The translations under genes were made by a program, and so were the position numbers. The notes beneath the pieces are model-generated. The model ran no database searches, had not been told where the DNA came from, and worked only from the letters and a program-made list of their open reading frames with translations. From assembly GCA_944323785.1 (NCBI GenBank), contig CALUTU010000014.1, forward strand, positions 1 to 51,370: a DNA stretch of 51,370 nucleotides. The letters are read 5' to 3'. Positions within the stretch are counted from its first letter, which is position 1. The number at the start of each line of letters is the position of its first letter. Shown here in pieces: positions 16,111 to 24,764 of the stretch. The stretch comes from an uncultured Bacteroidales bacterium. GTDB lineage: Bacteria; Bacteroidota; Bacteroidia; Bacteroidales; UBA932.

Positions 16111-17673
16111 CTAGTCCTCGTTGACTTTTTTGGTAGTCAGTTTTTCCCCGATGCGCTGCACCGTGTGGACTGCGAACTCCTCCTTCAGGAGCGGATAGTC
16201 CTCACGGTAGTGGCCGCCGCGGCTCTCCCTGCGGAAGCGAGCCCCGGTCATTATCAGCCGGGCCACTGTCAGCAGCTTGCGGGATGCCTCGTCGTAGTAC
16301 TCGTGCTTCTCCTCCCCCAGCTCACGCAGTTCCTTCTTCACCAGATTGAGACCCGTGGAGAGCAGCAGCTCCGAACGGATGATTCCGGAGCAGTTGTTCA
16401 TCATGTGGGCAATCTGCCTTTTCAGCGCATAGTACCGCTCCGCCTGAGACTCATCCTTCCGGTACAGTTTTTCAAAATGAGGTACGGACTCCAACGGGCC
16501 GTACTCCACGGAAGCGTCAATGGCCCTGCGGCCGAAGACGAGACACTCAATCAAGGAATTTGACGCCAAGCGGTTGGCCCCCATGATACCGGTCGAGGCT
16601 ATCTCCCCGCACACATACAGTCTCCGGATATCCGAACGGCCGTACAGGTCCGAGGCCACTCCTCCCACGGTATAATGAGCGGCCGGCGCAATAGGAATCC
16701 AGTCGGTCAGGTCATAGCCGTATTCGGCGCATCTGGCCAGAATATTGGGGAAACGGCTGCGGATCTTGTCCGGATTGAGATGCTTCAGGGACAGCACCAC
16801 GTATGGTCTGTCATCCAAGGCCATCTGCTTGAAAATAGAGCGGGCGACGATATCCCTCGGGGCCAGCTCCGCCAGCTCGTGTACCGGCAGCATGAACCGC
16901 CTGCCGGCCTTGTCCAGCAGATACGCCCCCTCTCCGCGCACCGCCTCGCTGATGAGAAATGCCTTGGGGCTGTTCTCGATATAGAGAGACGTCGGGTGGA
17001 ACTGGATGAACTCCATGTCGATGATACGGCATCCTGCCTTGTACGCCATGGCGATACCGTCTCCGATGGTGGTTTCCGGATTGGTCGTGCGGGTGTATAT
17101 GGCGGATGTGCCGCCGGAAGTCAGAAACGTATGCTCGGCATAGATAAGCTCCTCACTGCCTTTCTCCTCGTCCCAGCAGCGCACTCCGTAGCACACTCCG
17201 CCGGATATGAGAAAGTCTATCACGGACATGTTCTCACGGACAGTGATATTCGGGTCGGACTGCACCTTGGATATGAGGAACTCCGTGATATACCGGCCCG
17301 TGGAGTCTCCGCCAGCATGGAGTATGCGCTTCCGGTGGTGGCCTCCTTCCAGGCCGAGAGAGAGCTTGCCGTTCTCGGTGTCGAACTTCATGCCCTCGCC
17401 GATTATCTCCTTGATGCGCTGCGGGCCCTCCTGCACCAGCACCTCCACCGCCTTGTTCTCGCACAGGCCGCGGCCGGCTATCACCGTATCGGTAAAATGT
17501 ATCTCAGGATTGTCCTCTATGTCCGTCACTGCGGCTATGCCGCCCTGGGCATTGTACGAGTTGCTGTCCCGCAAAGCCTTCTTCGTGACCACCAGTACCG
17601 GGCCCAAAGCCGATGCCTTATGAGCGACATACAGCCCGGCCAGTCCGCTGCCTATGACCAAATATTTCCACAT
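16111..17673 (-). CDS. nadB: L-aspartate oxidase
   Basis: NadB oxidises L-aspartate to iminoaspartate with FAD, the first step of bacterial de novo NAD synthesis, and feeds NadA. The 520-residue flavoprotein has the dinucleotide fold at its N terminus (GSGLAGLYVA, about 8-17), the SNSYNAQGGIAA flavin block (about 37-48), the FIQFHPTSLY active-site region (about 222-231), RGEGAYLLD and HYTVGGV, and the C-terminal FAD block with GANRLASNSLIE. It follows tsaE on the same strand by 22 nt and is probably cotranscribed. With the fused nadC-nadA at 13551-15335 the pathway to nicotinate mononucleotide is complete within 4 kb. Confidence 0.96.
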   Translation of the reverse strand: MWKYLVIGSGLAGLYVAHKASALGPVLVVTKKALRDSNSYNAQGGIAAVTDIEDNPEIHFTDTVIAGRGLCENKAVEVLVQEGPQRIKEIIGEGMKFDTENGKLSLGLEGGHHRKRILHAGGDSTGRYITEFLISKVQSDPNITVRENMSVIDFLISGGVCYGVRCWDEEKGSEELIYAEHTFLTSGGTSAIYTRTTNPETTIGDGIAMAYKAGCRIIDMEFIQFHPTSLYIENSPKAFLISEAVRGEGAYLLDKAGRRFMLPVHELAELAPRDIVARSIFKQMALDDRPYVVLSLKHLNPDKIRSRFPNILARCAEYGYDLTDWIPIAPAAHYTVGGVASDLYGRSDIRRLYVCGEIASTGIMGANRLASNSLIECLVFGRRAIDASVEYGPLESVPHFEKLYRKDESQAERYYALKRQIAHMMNNCSGIIRSELLLSTGLNLVKKELRELGEEKHEYYDEASRKLLTVARLIMTGARFRRESRGGHYREDYPLLKEEFAVHTVQRIGEKLTTKKVNED

Positions 17674-17695
17674 CTGACAAGAATTTACGTATTAA

Positions 17696-18109
17696 TCAAA
17701 ATGTTACTGCGCGGGAGCCGCCGGGCTGCTCCTTGATATGCACTTTAAGGGTGTCTTCGGGAAGGATGTCCTCTATCTTCTCCGGCCACTCCATAAGGCA
17801 TATGCCGTCACTGTCAATATACTCCTCATAGCCGATGTCCAGTACCTCCTGAAGCCTCTCTATCCTGTAAAAATCAAAATGGTACACAACCTGCCCATCC
17901 GCAGAGCGGTATTCGTTTACAATGGTGAATGTAGGACTGGCCACCTCGTCCCCTACTCCAAGTACACGGCAGATTGCTGATATAAAAGTCGTCTTGCCGG
18001 CTCCCATCGAACCGTAAAAAGCATATATCCTGACTCCTTCGGTCTGTTTCAGAAACTCCCGGGCCGCCCTGTCCAGATCATCAACACCATCGATTATTAT
18101 CTTTCCCAT
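17696..18109 (-). CDS. tsaE: tRNA threonylcarbamoyladenosine biosynthesis ATPase TsaE
   Basis: TsaE is the small ATPase that works with TsaB and TsaD to place the t6A modification at A37 of ANN-decoding tRNAs. The 137-residue product has a Walker A loop (GSMGAGKTTF, about 36-45), the SPTFTIVNEY switch segment (about 61-70), HFDFYRIE and the LMEWPEKIED block. I chose the ATG at 18109 rather than a TTG 24 nt upstream because that TTG overlaps the promoter's TTTG. nadB follows immediately. TsaB and TsaD are not in the window. Confidence 0.93.
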   Translation of the reverse strand: MGKIIIDGVDDLDRAAREFLKQTEGVRIYAFYGSMGAGKTTFISAICRVLGVGDEVASPTFTIVNEYRSADGQVVYHFDFYRIERLQEVLDIGYEEYIDSDGICLMEWPEKIEDILPEDTLKVHIKEQPGGSRAVTF

Positions 18110-18130
18110 AACGTCAGCATCAATAATGTA

Positions 18131-18138
18131 CAAAGTTA
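18131..18138 (-). promoter_or_regulatory. -7 promoter box of tsaE-nadB
   Basis: TAACTTTG on the minus strand is a perfect TAnnTTTG. It sits 21 nt upstream of the tsaE ATG and fixes that start by excluding the TTG inside it. The disrupted nucleotidyltransferase reading frame ends just upstream, at 18150. Confidence 0.5.
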
Positions 18139-18149
18139 TGGATTTTTTC

Positions 18150-18697
18150 TTAATCAGATGTATGGACTTGAAAACTGCTTTTCAATTGCCCGATAATCTG
18201 CTTTCCGTCAATGTTCCGCAAACCGGCCGATTTAAAAAAATCCTGGCCGGGAAGCTTCCCCATTATTTTATCACAGAATTGTGACACATCCTCTTTTAAT
18301 GTCTGCGGCACATCCTCAAACCTGTCGGAATGGGGGTTATGCGTATATCTTCAGGAAAGTCCAACAGTCCTATATTACGCGAAAAAAGCTCTATCTGATA
18401 TGGAAACTCCATATTTGCCGGTTTCATAAACCGATAATACTCATGCCGGCGCTGATTGCCTTGACTCGTTCCAATATTGCGTCGCTCATATCCTGCGGCT
18501 TTCACCAGTTCCCAAAACCGGGCGACAAATTCATGTGAAAGCGCTTCAACAATCAGAATAATGTCGATGTCTTTAGTTGCTCTCGGAATCTGTGCATACA
18601 ACTCCTCGTGAATTTCACATGCAGTACCGCCTATTACGACATAACAATCCTCAAATCCTTCAAAGAACTTCTTGAATTTCTCAATACCTTTTACCAT
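18150..18697 (-). pseudogene. AbiEii-like nucleotidyltransferase (putative toxin), frameshifted near residue 123
   Basis: The intact N-terminal part (ATG 18697 to a stop at 18296) carries the nucleotidyltransferase motif GGTACEIH and DIDIIL (about 23-30 and 42-47), as in AbiEii/AbiGii-type toxins that act as partners of DNA-binding antitoxins. At five C on the minus strand (18332-18336) the frame is lost. Reading one base back, the frame continues as PHSDRFEDVPQTLKEDV and runs to a stop at 18150, giving a family-like protein of about 182 residues. So either one C was deleted from a run of six, or a ribosome or polymerase slips there. It overlaps the upstream winged-helix gene by 7 nt. The region is more AT-rich than its neighbours. 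Confidence 0.75.
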
Positions 18698-19662
18698 TTC
18701 ATGCCGTTTATAAGATTATCCAATTCTATTTGAATGCGATCATCTTCGTTGTTTTTTAGTGACAAATACAATGACAGCCTGTCAACGGTTCCAGTACGGC
18801 TCAATAGCCTCGGATCATATTTCCAGACCTCAATACTGAATGTACCATATTCCTTGTCCAAGGGAATATCCGATCGTTGTATATCAGTTTTGCACAAAGC
18901 ATACATGTCCATATCATCCTCATTGATCATTGTATATTCCGACAGGGCATTTATGCCGCATTTAAGACTCTCATCGGGAATAGAGTCGGAAAATAATGTT
19001 TTTTCAACCGGAGAGACAAATAAGGGCGAAGCCTTCTCCCAAAGTTCCTTTCCGAAGTAACACAATCTTACCTCTTTTGTCTTTCCTCCTTCAAGCGAGA
19101 CCAGACCGCTTTTGCTCAACCAACGTAAAGAACGATTGACGGTTGAATATGAAACTTGAAAGATTTTCATCAGAGCCTTTGCCCCGCACCCGTCGATGGA
19201 AGCCACCTCCAGATGGTAAAGCAGCAGGCATTGTGCTATGGGAGGTATGACTTCCTTTATATCCGTCCCTTTGGTTCTTGCTTTTTTAAGGTCAATCAAA
19301 AGCGATGGGATGAACATCTGCTTCCTCGGAATGATAAAATTCAATCTCTGCGCTGTCAATCTTCCTATATTGTAAGATGCTATGTTGTCTGCCACAAGTA
19401 TAACCGGGCTTCCGCATCTGCTTTCTATCAGATTAAATATCCGTTTCAACAAAGCCGGAGACATAGCATTTCCGTCATGAGTTAAGGCAAATATAACGGT
19501 ACGATCGAATAATCCACCTTTGTAAAGTTTGAAATTCCGGACCACTGCAATAGGCATCGTATCCGATAGCCGTTTCTCTAACGGAGAAAGAGAAACCCTT
19601 TCATTCAATACAGAATAAATATAGGCTGCTGTCTCTTTTATACAATCATTATTTTTGCACAT
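18691..19662 (-). CDS. Winged-helix regulator, putative antitoxin partner of the nucleotidyltransferase
   Basis: A 323-residue protein. A helix-turn-helix/winged-helix segment lies at about residues 150-200 (IFQVSYSTVNRSLRWLSKSG then a strand turn), with an N-terminal alpha/beta part and a C-terminal acidic part of unknown fold. The order (DNA-binding protein first, nucleotidyltransferase second, 7-nt overlap) is that of AbiE-type type IV toxin-antitoxin modules, though the HTH is central instead of N-terminal, so this may be a different branch. I chose ATG 19662 over an upstream start at 19749 because a perfect promoter and palindrome lie just ahead of it. The gene is probably self-repressed through that palindrome. 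Confidence 0.7.
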   Translation of the reverse strand: MCKNNDCIKETAAYIYSVLNERVSLSPLEKRLSDTMPIAVVRNFKLYKGGLFDRTVIFALTHDGNAMSPALLKRIFNLIESRCGSPVILVADNIASYNIGRLTAQRLNFIIPRKQMFIPSLLIDLKKARTKGTDIKEVIPPIAQCLLLYHLEVASIDGCGAKALMKIFQVSYSTVNRSLRWLSKSGLVSLEGGKTKEVRLCYFGKELWEKASPLFVSPVEKTLFSDSIPDESLKCGINALSEYTMINEDDMDMYALCKTDIQRSDIPLDKEYGTFSIEVWKYDPRLLSRTGTVDRLSLYLSLKNNEDDRIQIELDNLINGMKW

Positions 19663-19702
19663 AATCTCAATGCTTTGATTATATGCAAAAATAATGATTG
19701 TA
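19641..19702 (-). promoter_or_regulatory. Operator: 26-bp-arm palindrome over promoter and start codon
   Basis: The arm at 19641-19666 is complementary to 19677-19702 with one mismatch (19660/19683), across a 10-bp spacer. One arm covers the start codon and first codons (Met-Cys-Lys-Asn-Asn-Asp-Cys) of the winged-helix gene; the other covers its -7 box and transcription start. A protein bound to both arms would block transcription, so this is a strong candidate site for autoregulation. Confidence 0.8.
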
Positions 19703-19716
19703 TTTTGAAATACAAA
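19686..19716 (-). promoter_or_regulatory. Consensus Bacteroidota promoter of the toxin-antitoxin-like pair
   Basis: On the minus strand TTTG (19713-19716), exactly 19 nt, then TATTTTTG (19686-19693). This is a full match to TTTG-N19-TAnnTTTG. Transcription would begin near 19679, about 17 nt before the ATG. The -7 box is inside the palindrome arm. Confidence 0.75.
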
Positions 19717-19760
19717 AGGATGAACACTTTTACTGCTTTGATTTAACATCTGCTCTTACA

Positions 19761-21293
19761 TTAATTATCGGGAAAGCGGTACTGGGCAGCTTCCGAGATG
19801 TGCTCCGGCCTGATCTCTTCCGAGCCGGACATATCTGCGATAGTACGCGCTACTTTCAGGATACGGACATAGCCTCTGGCCGAGAGACGGTAACTGTCCA
19901 TCAGCCGTTGCAGAAGCCGTGCCGCATCATCTCCGACCTTACAGAAACGCTGGAGATGAGACGGAAGCATCTGCGCGTTGGTGAATATGCCCTCACCGGC
20001 AAACCGACGCGCCTGCACTTCCCTGACGGCTGCAACCCTCTCGGCCACCGCCCTGCTGCTCTCCTCCGAAGGAGCCATGGACATGGAGCGGCTGTCCACT
20101 GCCTTCACATTGATATTGAGGTCCATTCTGTCCAGAAACGGGCCGGAGAGCCTGGAACGGTAACGGTGAATCATCGCCGGAGCACAGGTACACCTGCCGT
20201 CATCCTCTCCGGCATAGCCGCACGGACATGGGTTCATCGAGGCCACCAGCATGAACGAGGCCGGAAAATCCACCTTGTACCTGGCCCTCGACACCGTAAT
20301 ATGCCTGTCCTCCAGAGGCTGACGCAACACCTCCAACGTTCCCGGAGCAAACTGGGCAACCTCGTCCAGATACAGGACACCATTGTGAGCCAGCGAAATC
20401 TCACCAGGGACAGCCCTGCTGCCGCCTCCGACCATCGCCACCATACTGGCCGTATGATGCGGGGCTCGGAAAGGCCGGCGGGTAAGCAGTCCCGTACTCT
20501 CATCCAGCAGTCCCGCCACCGAATACACCATACTGGTCTCAATAGCCTCTCCAAGGCTCATAGGAGGCAGGATAGATGCCATACACTTGGACAACATGCT
20601 CTTGCCGGAGCCGGGCGGACCATAAAGCAGTACGTTGTGTCCGCCCGAAGCCGCTATCTCCAGACCGCGTTTGGCAAAATACTGCCCGGCAACCTCCGAG
20701 AAATCAAACAGCGGTTCCTCCACAGAAGGGCTGTACTGTCCTTTAGGCACTTCAAATACCGAGGCTTCTTCCTGCTCTCCCAACACGACGGCCATCTCCT
20801 GCAGGTCTGACACCCCGTACACCTTTATGTTCTCGGCCCAGGAGGCTTCGGCCGCCGACTCACGCGGCAGCACCAGTGCGCGAAAACCCATCTCCGCAGC
20901 CTTTACCGCCACCGGCAGGGCTCCGCGTATCTTCCTAAGCCGGCCGTCCAATGCCAGTTCCCCCATTATCAGGAACTTGTCCGGATTCGGGAAGAACATC
21001 TGTCCTGAGGCCGTCAGCATCGCCACAGCTATCGCCGCGTCATAGCCCGAGCCTTCTTTCTTGATATCGGCAGGAGCCATATTGACCACCGTTTTCCGCC
21101 CCGGTATGGAGAACCCGTTGCGCTGCATGGCCGTCGTGACCCGAAGCAAGGACTCCCGCACCGCATTGTCCGGCAAGCCGACCAGAAAAACACCCACACC
21201 GGGACTGATGGACACTTCCACCGTCACTCTAACGACATCCAGACCGATGCATGTCGCGCTGAATGTCCTGCACAAAGAACCGCTGTCACTCAT
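19761..21293 (-). CDS. comM: YifB/ComM family Mg-chelatase-like AAA+ ATPase
   Basis: ComM is an AAA+ helicase that promotes branch migration during natural transformation; YifB is the general name of the family. The 510-residue protein has an N-terminal LonB-like ChlI domain (about 1-170, with VGLPDNAVRES and AADIKKEGSGYD-type blocks), then the ATPase core with Walker A GPPGSGKS (about 226-233), Walker B LYLDEV and the Mg-chelatase segment, a Cys-rich insert (NPCPCGY, about 334-340) and a C-terminal helical domain (RGYVRILKVARTIADM). Length is normal. It stands alone; mlaE diverges from it across a 156-bp gap. Confidence 0.94.
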   Translation of the reverse strand: MSDSGSLCRTFSATCIGLDVVRVTVEVSISPGVGVFLVGLPDNAVRESLLRVTTAMQRNGFSIPGRKTVVNMAPADIKKEGSGYDAAIAVAMLTASGQMFFPNPDKFLIMGELALDGRLRKIRGALPVAVKAAEMGFRALVLPRESAAEASWAENIKVYGVSDLQEMAVVLGEQEEASVFEVPKGQYSPSVEEPLFDFSEVAGQYFAKRGLEIAASGGHNVLLYGPPGSGKSMLSKCMASILPPMSLGEAIETSMVYSVAGLLDESTGLLTRRPFRAPHHTASMVAMVGGGSRAVPGEISLAHNGVLYLDEVAQFAPGTLEVLRQPLEDRHITVSRARYKVDFPASFMLVASMNPCPCGYAGEDDGRCTCAPAMIHRYRSRLSGPFLDRMDLNINVKAVDSRSMSMAPSEESSRAVAERVAAVREVQARRFAGEGIFTNAQMLPSHLQRFCKVGDDAARLLQRLMDSYRLSARGYVRILKVARTIADMSGSEEIRPEHISEAAQYRFPDN

Positions 21294-21436
21294 ATCTGAA
21301 CAATTTACCGTGGCAAGATAATCCGGGCATTTGTTTCCGGCAACAGACAGTCAGCAGATATTTTACAGACAAGGCATTAATAAAGAAACTTTTTATGTTT
21401 TTAAAAATTCTCCGGCCACTTTAACGATATTATCCG

Positions 21437-21444
21437 TACCTTTG
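21437..21444 (+). promoter_or_regulatory. -7 promoter box of mlaE-mlaF
   Basis: TACCTTTG ends 5 nt before the mlaE ATG, so the transcript is probably leaderless. No clear -33 TTTG is found. Confidence 0.5.
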
Positions 21445-21449
21445 AGGAC

Positions 21450-22193
21450 ATGATAAGGCATTTCCTATACGAGACCGGACGGTATCTGATGTTCCTCAGG
21501 CTGGTGTTCAAGCGACCGGAAAAGTGGCGGTTGTCCGTCAGGCAGTTCTTCATTGAGGCCGAGAAACTGGTCATCAACTCCATACCGCTCATCGCCCTGA
21601 TATCCGTATTTATCGGTGCCGTTCTGGTCATCCAGACCGCCAACAACATGACTTCCCCCTTCCTGCCGAAGATGTACATCGGATACATGACCCGTGAGTC
21701 ACTTGTCCTGGAGTTCTGCTCCACCATGGTGTGTCTCATCCTGGCCGGCAAGATAGGCTCCAACATCTCCTCCGAGATAGGGACCATGCGGATTACCGAG
21801 CAGATAGACGCGATGGAGATGATGGGCATCAACTCCGCCAACTTCCTGGTCCTGCCCAAGATCACATCCACCACCCTCCTCAACCCGCTGCTTACGCTCA
21901 TGAGCATAGCGATGGGGCTGCTGGGCGGCTGGCTGACCATATACCTGACCGGCATGATCAAGGTCCAGGACTACATCACCGGCATCCGTTTCGCGTTCAA
22001 CGGCTACTATATCACATACAGTCTGATAAAGACGGCTGTGTTCAGTTTCATCATAAGCTCCATATCAGCGTATTACGGATACTACGCCAAAGGAGGCTCC
22101 CTTGGCGTAGGAAAGTCATCCACCACGGCAATAGTGGCAGCCAGTGCCCTGATCCTCATCTCCAACCTCATCCTGACCAGAATCATGCTGTAA
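21450..22193 (+). CDS. mlaE: MlaE/YrbE family ABC transporter permease
   Basis: The inner-membrane permease of an MCE-type lipid transporter, which moves phospholipid between the membranes in Gram-negative bacteria. The 247-residue protein has an N-terminal interfacial helix, five or so membrane segments, and the family core EFCSTMVCLILAGKIGSNIS (about 90-109) with GTMRITEQIDAMEMMG (about 113-128), which contacts the ATPase. It overlaps mlaF by one base (TAATG). An MCE-domain MlaD gene, the usual third partner, does not follow here, so it must be elsewhere if the system is complete. Confidence 0.94.
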   Translation: MIRHFLYETGRYLMFLRLVFKRPEKWRLSVRQFFIEAEKLVINSIPLIALISVFIGAVLVIQTANNMTSPFLPKMYIGYMTRESLVLEFCSTMVCLILAGKIGSNISSEIGTMRITEQIDAMEMMGINSANFLVLPKITSTTLLNPLLTLMSIAMGLLGGWLTIYLTGMIKVQDYITGIRFAFNGYYITYSLIKTAVFSFIISSISAYYGYYAKGGSLGVGKSSTTAIVAASALILISNLILTRIML

Positions 22194-22969
22194 TGATAAC
22201 CGTACACCATCTGACAAAATACTTTGACGGCAGAGCGGCCATAAGCGACATCTCCACTCAGTACCGTCCGGGAGAATGTTCCCTGGTGATAGGAGCCAGC
22301 GGCTCGGGAAAGACCGTACTTCTGAAGTCCATAATCGGACTGCTGGAGCCCGACGAGGGAGAGGTTCTGTTCGGAGACGTAGTCTTCAACAAGCTGCCGC
22401 TGAAGGAGAAGAAAGCCACAAGGAGCCAGATCGGAATGCTGTTCCAGGGCAGTGCCCTGTTCGACTTCGCCACCGCCCAGGAAAATGTAATGTTCCCCCT
22501 GAACTTCTTCTCCGACATGAGCCGGTCCGAGAAGCTGGACAGAGTCAATTTCTGCCTCAGAAGAGTCGGTCTGGAAAACGTCAATGACAAATATCCCTCC
22601 GAACTCTCGGGCGGAATGCAGAAAAGGGTCGGCATCGCCAGGGCCATCGCACTCAATCCCAAATATCTCTTCTGCGACGAGCCCAACTCAGGCCTGGATC
22701 CACAGACATCTGTGATGATAGACAGGCTGATACAGGAAATCACCAGGGAGTACGGCATCACGACTATCATCAACACCCACGACATGAACTCCGTAATGGA
22801 GATCGGAGACAAGGTGCTGTTCATCTACAAAGGCAGAAAACTATGGGAGGGCTCCAACAAGGACATCCTCCTGTCCGACAACAAGGAGCTGGAGGAGTTC
22901 ATCTTCGCATCCAGAATGGCCAAGGAGCTCAAGCTCAGATATGGAAACGGAAGCCCAGCTCAAGATTGA
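22193..22969 (+). CDS. mlaF: MlaF-type ABC transporter ATP-binding protein
   Basis: The ATPase of the MlaE-F lipid transporter. The 258-residue protein has Walker A GASGSGKT (about 35-42), a Q-loop (MLFQGSALFD, about 83-92), signature LSGGMQKR (about 138-145), Walker B YLFCDEP (about 160-166) and the switch His in INTHDM (about 192-197). The start at 22193 is fixed by the TAATG overlap with mlaE. Its last 35 nt overlap the end of the convergent barrel gene, which stops at 22935. Confidence 0.95.
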   Translation: MITVHHLTKYFDGRAAISDISTQYRPGECSLVIGASGSGKTVLLKSIIGLLEPDEGEVLFGDVVFNKLPLKEKKATRSQIGMLFQGSALFDFATAQENVMFPLNFFSDMSRSEKLDRVNFCLRRVGLENVNDKYPSELSGGMQKRVGIARAIALNPKYLFCDEPNSGLDPQTSVMIDRLIQEITREYGITTIINTHDMNSVMEIGDKVLFIYKGRKLWEGSNKDILLSDNKELEEFIFASRMAKELKLRYGNGSPAQD

Positions 22970-24113
22970 ACTGCAGGGGCTGCTCCGTCCTGACCGAATA
23001 AGGCTGATCGCAGTCAAAGAAATAAGTCAGACGCGGATCCACGTATATACCCATGAAATCCCAGATACGGTATTCCAAGCCTATGCCCACATTGGCCGAC
23101 CACTGAACTCCGACCGGATCCAGACTCTTGCGGTACCGTATCCCATACAGATCCGTTATATCATAATCTACCCTGACAGCCCTCTCCACCATACATCCGG
23201 CATTGGCATAGAATGTAAGCCGCTTGCCTGAAAGAATATTGACATAGAAATTGAGCGGCACACCGATATAATGGATGGACTGTTCCACATCGCCCTCATA
23301 TGTCCTGTCTACAAGAGCATCATACTGACTGTTCAGGAATGTATAGTTGACACCCAGGCCCACTCCAAGCCTGTCATTGAGGAATGAGTATTTGAGCTCA
23401 AGACCCACGGATACCGGGAAATAATGTCTTGGTTCAGAAACCGGCAGCATACCCACAGATGATGAAGCCGTACTGCCTCCGAGGGTATAGCTGGGCTGAG
23501 AGAAATCCACATTGCCGGTGGCATCGGTAGGTGAGAGATGTCCGCTTGCGGCTATAGAGAATGAAGGTTTCTTTCTGTCCGCAGCCACATCCATATCTCC
23601 GGCCATGGCTATATATTCAGTCTGCACTCTCTTGTCGTAGATTGACGGAAGAGACGGCTTGCTTTTCTCAATATTCTTCCGCACCTCCAGAGCGACAGTT
23701 CCTATCCTTTCATCGGACTGAGAAGACTTCAGGGGCACTGCGGCCGCCGGACGGCTAACTACAGACATCACAGGCCTGTCCTGCGCCGAGACCCTGCCTT
23801 TGACTGCCCGTACCGGTGTCAAAGTCGGAATCCGCTCCTGCACATAGCCGTCCTCTCCGTTGACATCATCCTGTCCTACCACTGCAAGCACATCCTGCTG
23901 CGGCATCGGATCCGAAGGATAGAACAAAGCCGTTACAAAAAATCCTGCCACAACAGCTGCCGCTGCCGCATAGGACACAGCTCTTCTCCATATCACCATC
24001 CTGCGCCTACGGTCAAGACCGGACTCGATTCTATCCCAAAGTTCCGGGGCCGGAGCCTCTGAATAAGAATCCGCCAGTTCTTTAATCTTCCTATCGAATA
24101 TCTCGTCTTTCAT
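22935..24113 (-). CDS. Anti-sigma-like membrane protein with C-terminal outer-membrane beta-barrel
   Basis: A 392-residue protein. The N-terminal cytoplasmic part (about 1-50, with PELWDRIESGLDRRR) and one membrane helix (about 50-68) are arranged as in anti-sigma factors. A disordered linker (about 75-215) leads to a beta-barrel-like region (about 220-392) ending in the aromatic FRFHI terminus of outer-membrane barrels. This fused layout next to an ECF sigma gene is common in Bacteroidota. How one chain spans both membranes is unclear. The start at 24113 is supported by the ATGA overlap with the sigma gene; a longer N terminus is possible. The 3' end overlaps mlaF by 35 nt, tail to tail. Confidence 0.8.
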   Translation of the reverse strand: MKDEIFDRKIKELADSYSEAPAPELWDRIESGLDRRRRMVIWRRAVSYAAAAAVVAGFFVTALFYPSDPMPQQDVLAVVGQDDVNGEDGYVQERIPTLTPVRAVKGRVSAQDRPVMSVVSRPAAAVPLKSSQSDERIGTVALEVRKNIEKSKPSLPSIYDKRVQTEYIAMAGDMDVAADRKKPSFSIAASGHLSPTDATGNVDFSQPSYTLGGSTASSSVGMLPVSEPRHYFPVSVGLELKYSFLNDRLGVGLGVNYTFLNSQYDALVDRTYEGDVEQSIHYIGVPLNFYVNILSGKRLTFYANAGCMVERAVRVDYDITDLYGIRYRKSLDPVGVQWSANVGIGLEYRIWDFMGIYVDPRLTYFFDCDQPYSVRTEQPLQFNLELGFRFHI

Positions 24114-24670
24114 CTGTTTTTCCTCCATTCCTGCAGTTTCTCCTGCAACCATGTCCGGGCCCTGCTGAGCTGAGATCTCGAGGTGCCTTCGGATATGCCC
24201 AGTCTCTCGGCTATCTCCGGATGCGAGTACCCCTCGATCACGCTCATATTGAAGACCGCCTTGAAACCGTCCGGCATTCCCGAGATGATCCTCACGATGT
24301 CCCTGCCGCTTATTCCGGCCAGAATATCATCGTCGCTCATCACCTTTCTTGCCGCATCATCCACATCAGCCGCATCCTTGAGCACGTCTCCTTTCCTCAA
24401 TTTCATCAGTGCGGTAGTCACAAACACCTTCCGCATCCATCCCTCCAGAGAGCCCAGCGCATTGAATGAGCCTATCTTGGTGAAGACCGTCATAAAGCCT
24501 TCCTGCAGCAGGTCCTCCGCCTCCCCCCTGTCCCTGGCATACCTCATACAAACAGAAAACATACGGGAGGAGTACCTCTCGTATAAAGCCCGCTGGGCCT
24601 TTCTGTCCTGTCTCTGGCATCCCAGGACAAGCTCTTCTTCACTTGCTCGGTCAAAACTGCCTGACGACAT
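24110..24670 (-). CDS. ECF-type RNA polymerase sigma factor
   Basis: A 186-residue sigma-70 family factor with region 2 (about 25-95, including the RDRGEAEDLLQEGFMTVF helix) and region 4 (about 125-180) with the HTH YSHPEIAERLGISEGTSRSQL, which would read the -35 element. The gene overlaps the anti-sigma-like barrel gene by 4 nt (ATGA), so the two are coupled, and that protein would be its inhibitor. The likely target genes are unknown. Confidence 0.93.
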   Translation of the reverse strand: MSSGSFDRASEEELVLGCQRQDRKAQRALYERYSSRMFSVCMRYARDRGEAEDLLQEGFMTVFTKIGSFNALGSLEGWMRKVFVTTALMKLRKGDVLKDAADVDDAARKVMSDDDILAGISGRDIVRIISGMPDGFKAVFNMSVIEGYSHPEIAERLGISEGTSRSQLSRARTWLQEKLQEWRKNR

Positions 24671-24692
24671 TTCTGTGTCTTCTTATTAGATG

Positions 24693-24700
24693 CAAAAATA
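24693..24700 (-). promoter_or_regulatory. -7 promoter box of the sigma factor gene
   Basis: TATTTTTG on the minus strand, 22 nt before the ATG at 24670. A matching -33 box was not seen. Confidence 0.45.
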
Positions 24701-24733
24701 AACGAAATTGCTGCATCTTCGGCTTGAATATTG

Positions 24734-24741
24734 TATATTTG
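24734..24741 (+). promoter_or_regulatory. -7 promoter box of the TPR-EnvC operon
   Basis: TATATTTG, a perfect TAnnTTTG, ends 23 nt before the ATG at 24765. Confidence 0.45.
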
Positions 24742-24764
24742 TCTCGGTATAATAATTATTCAGC

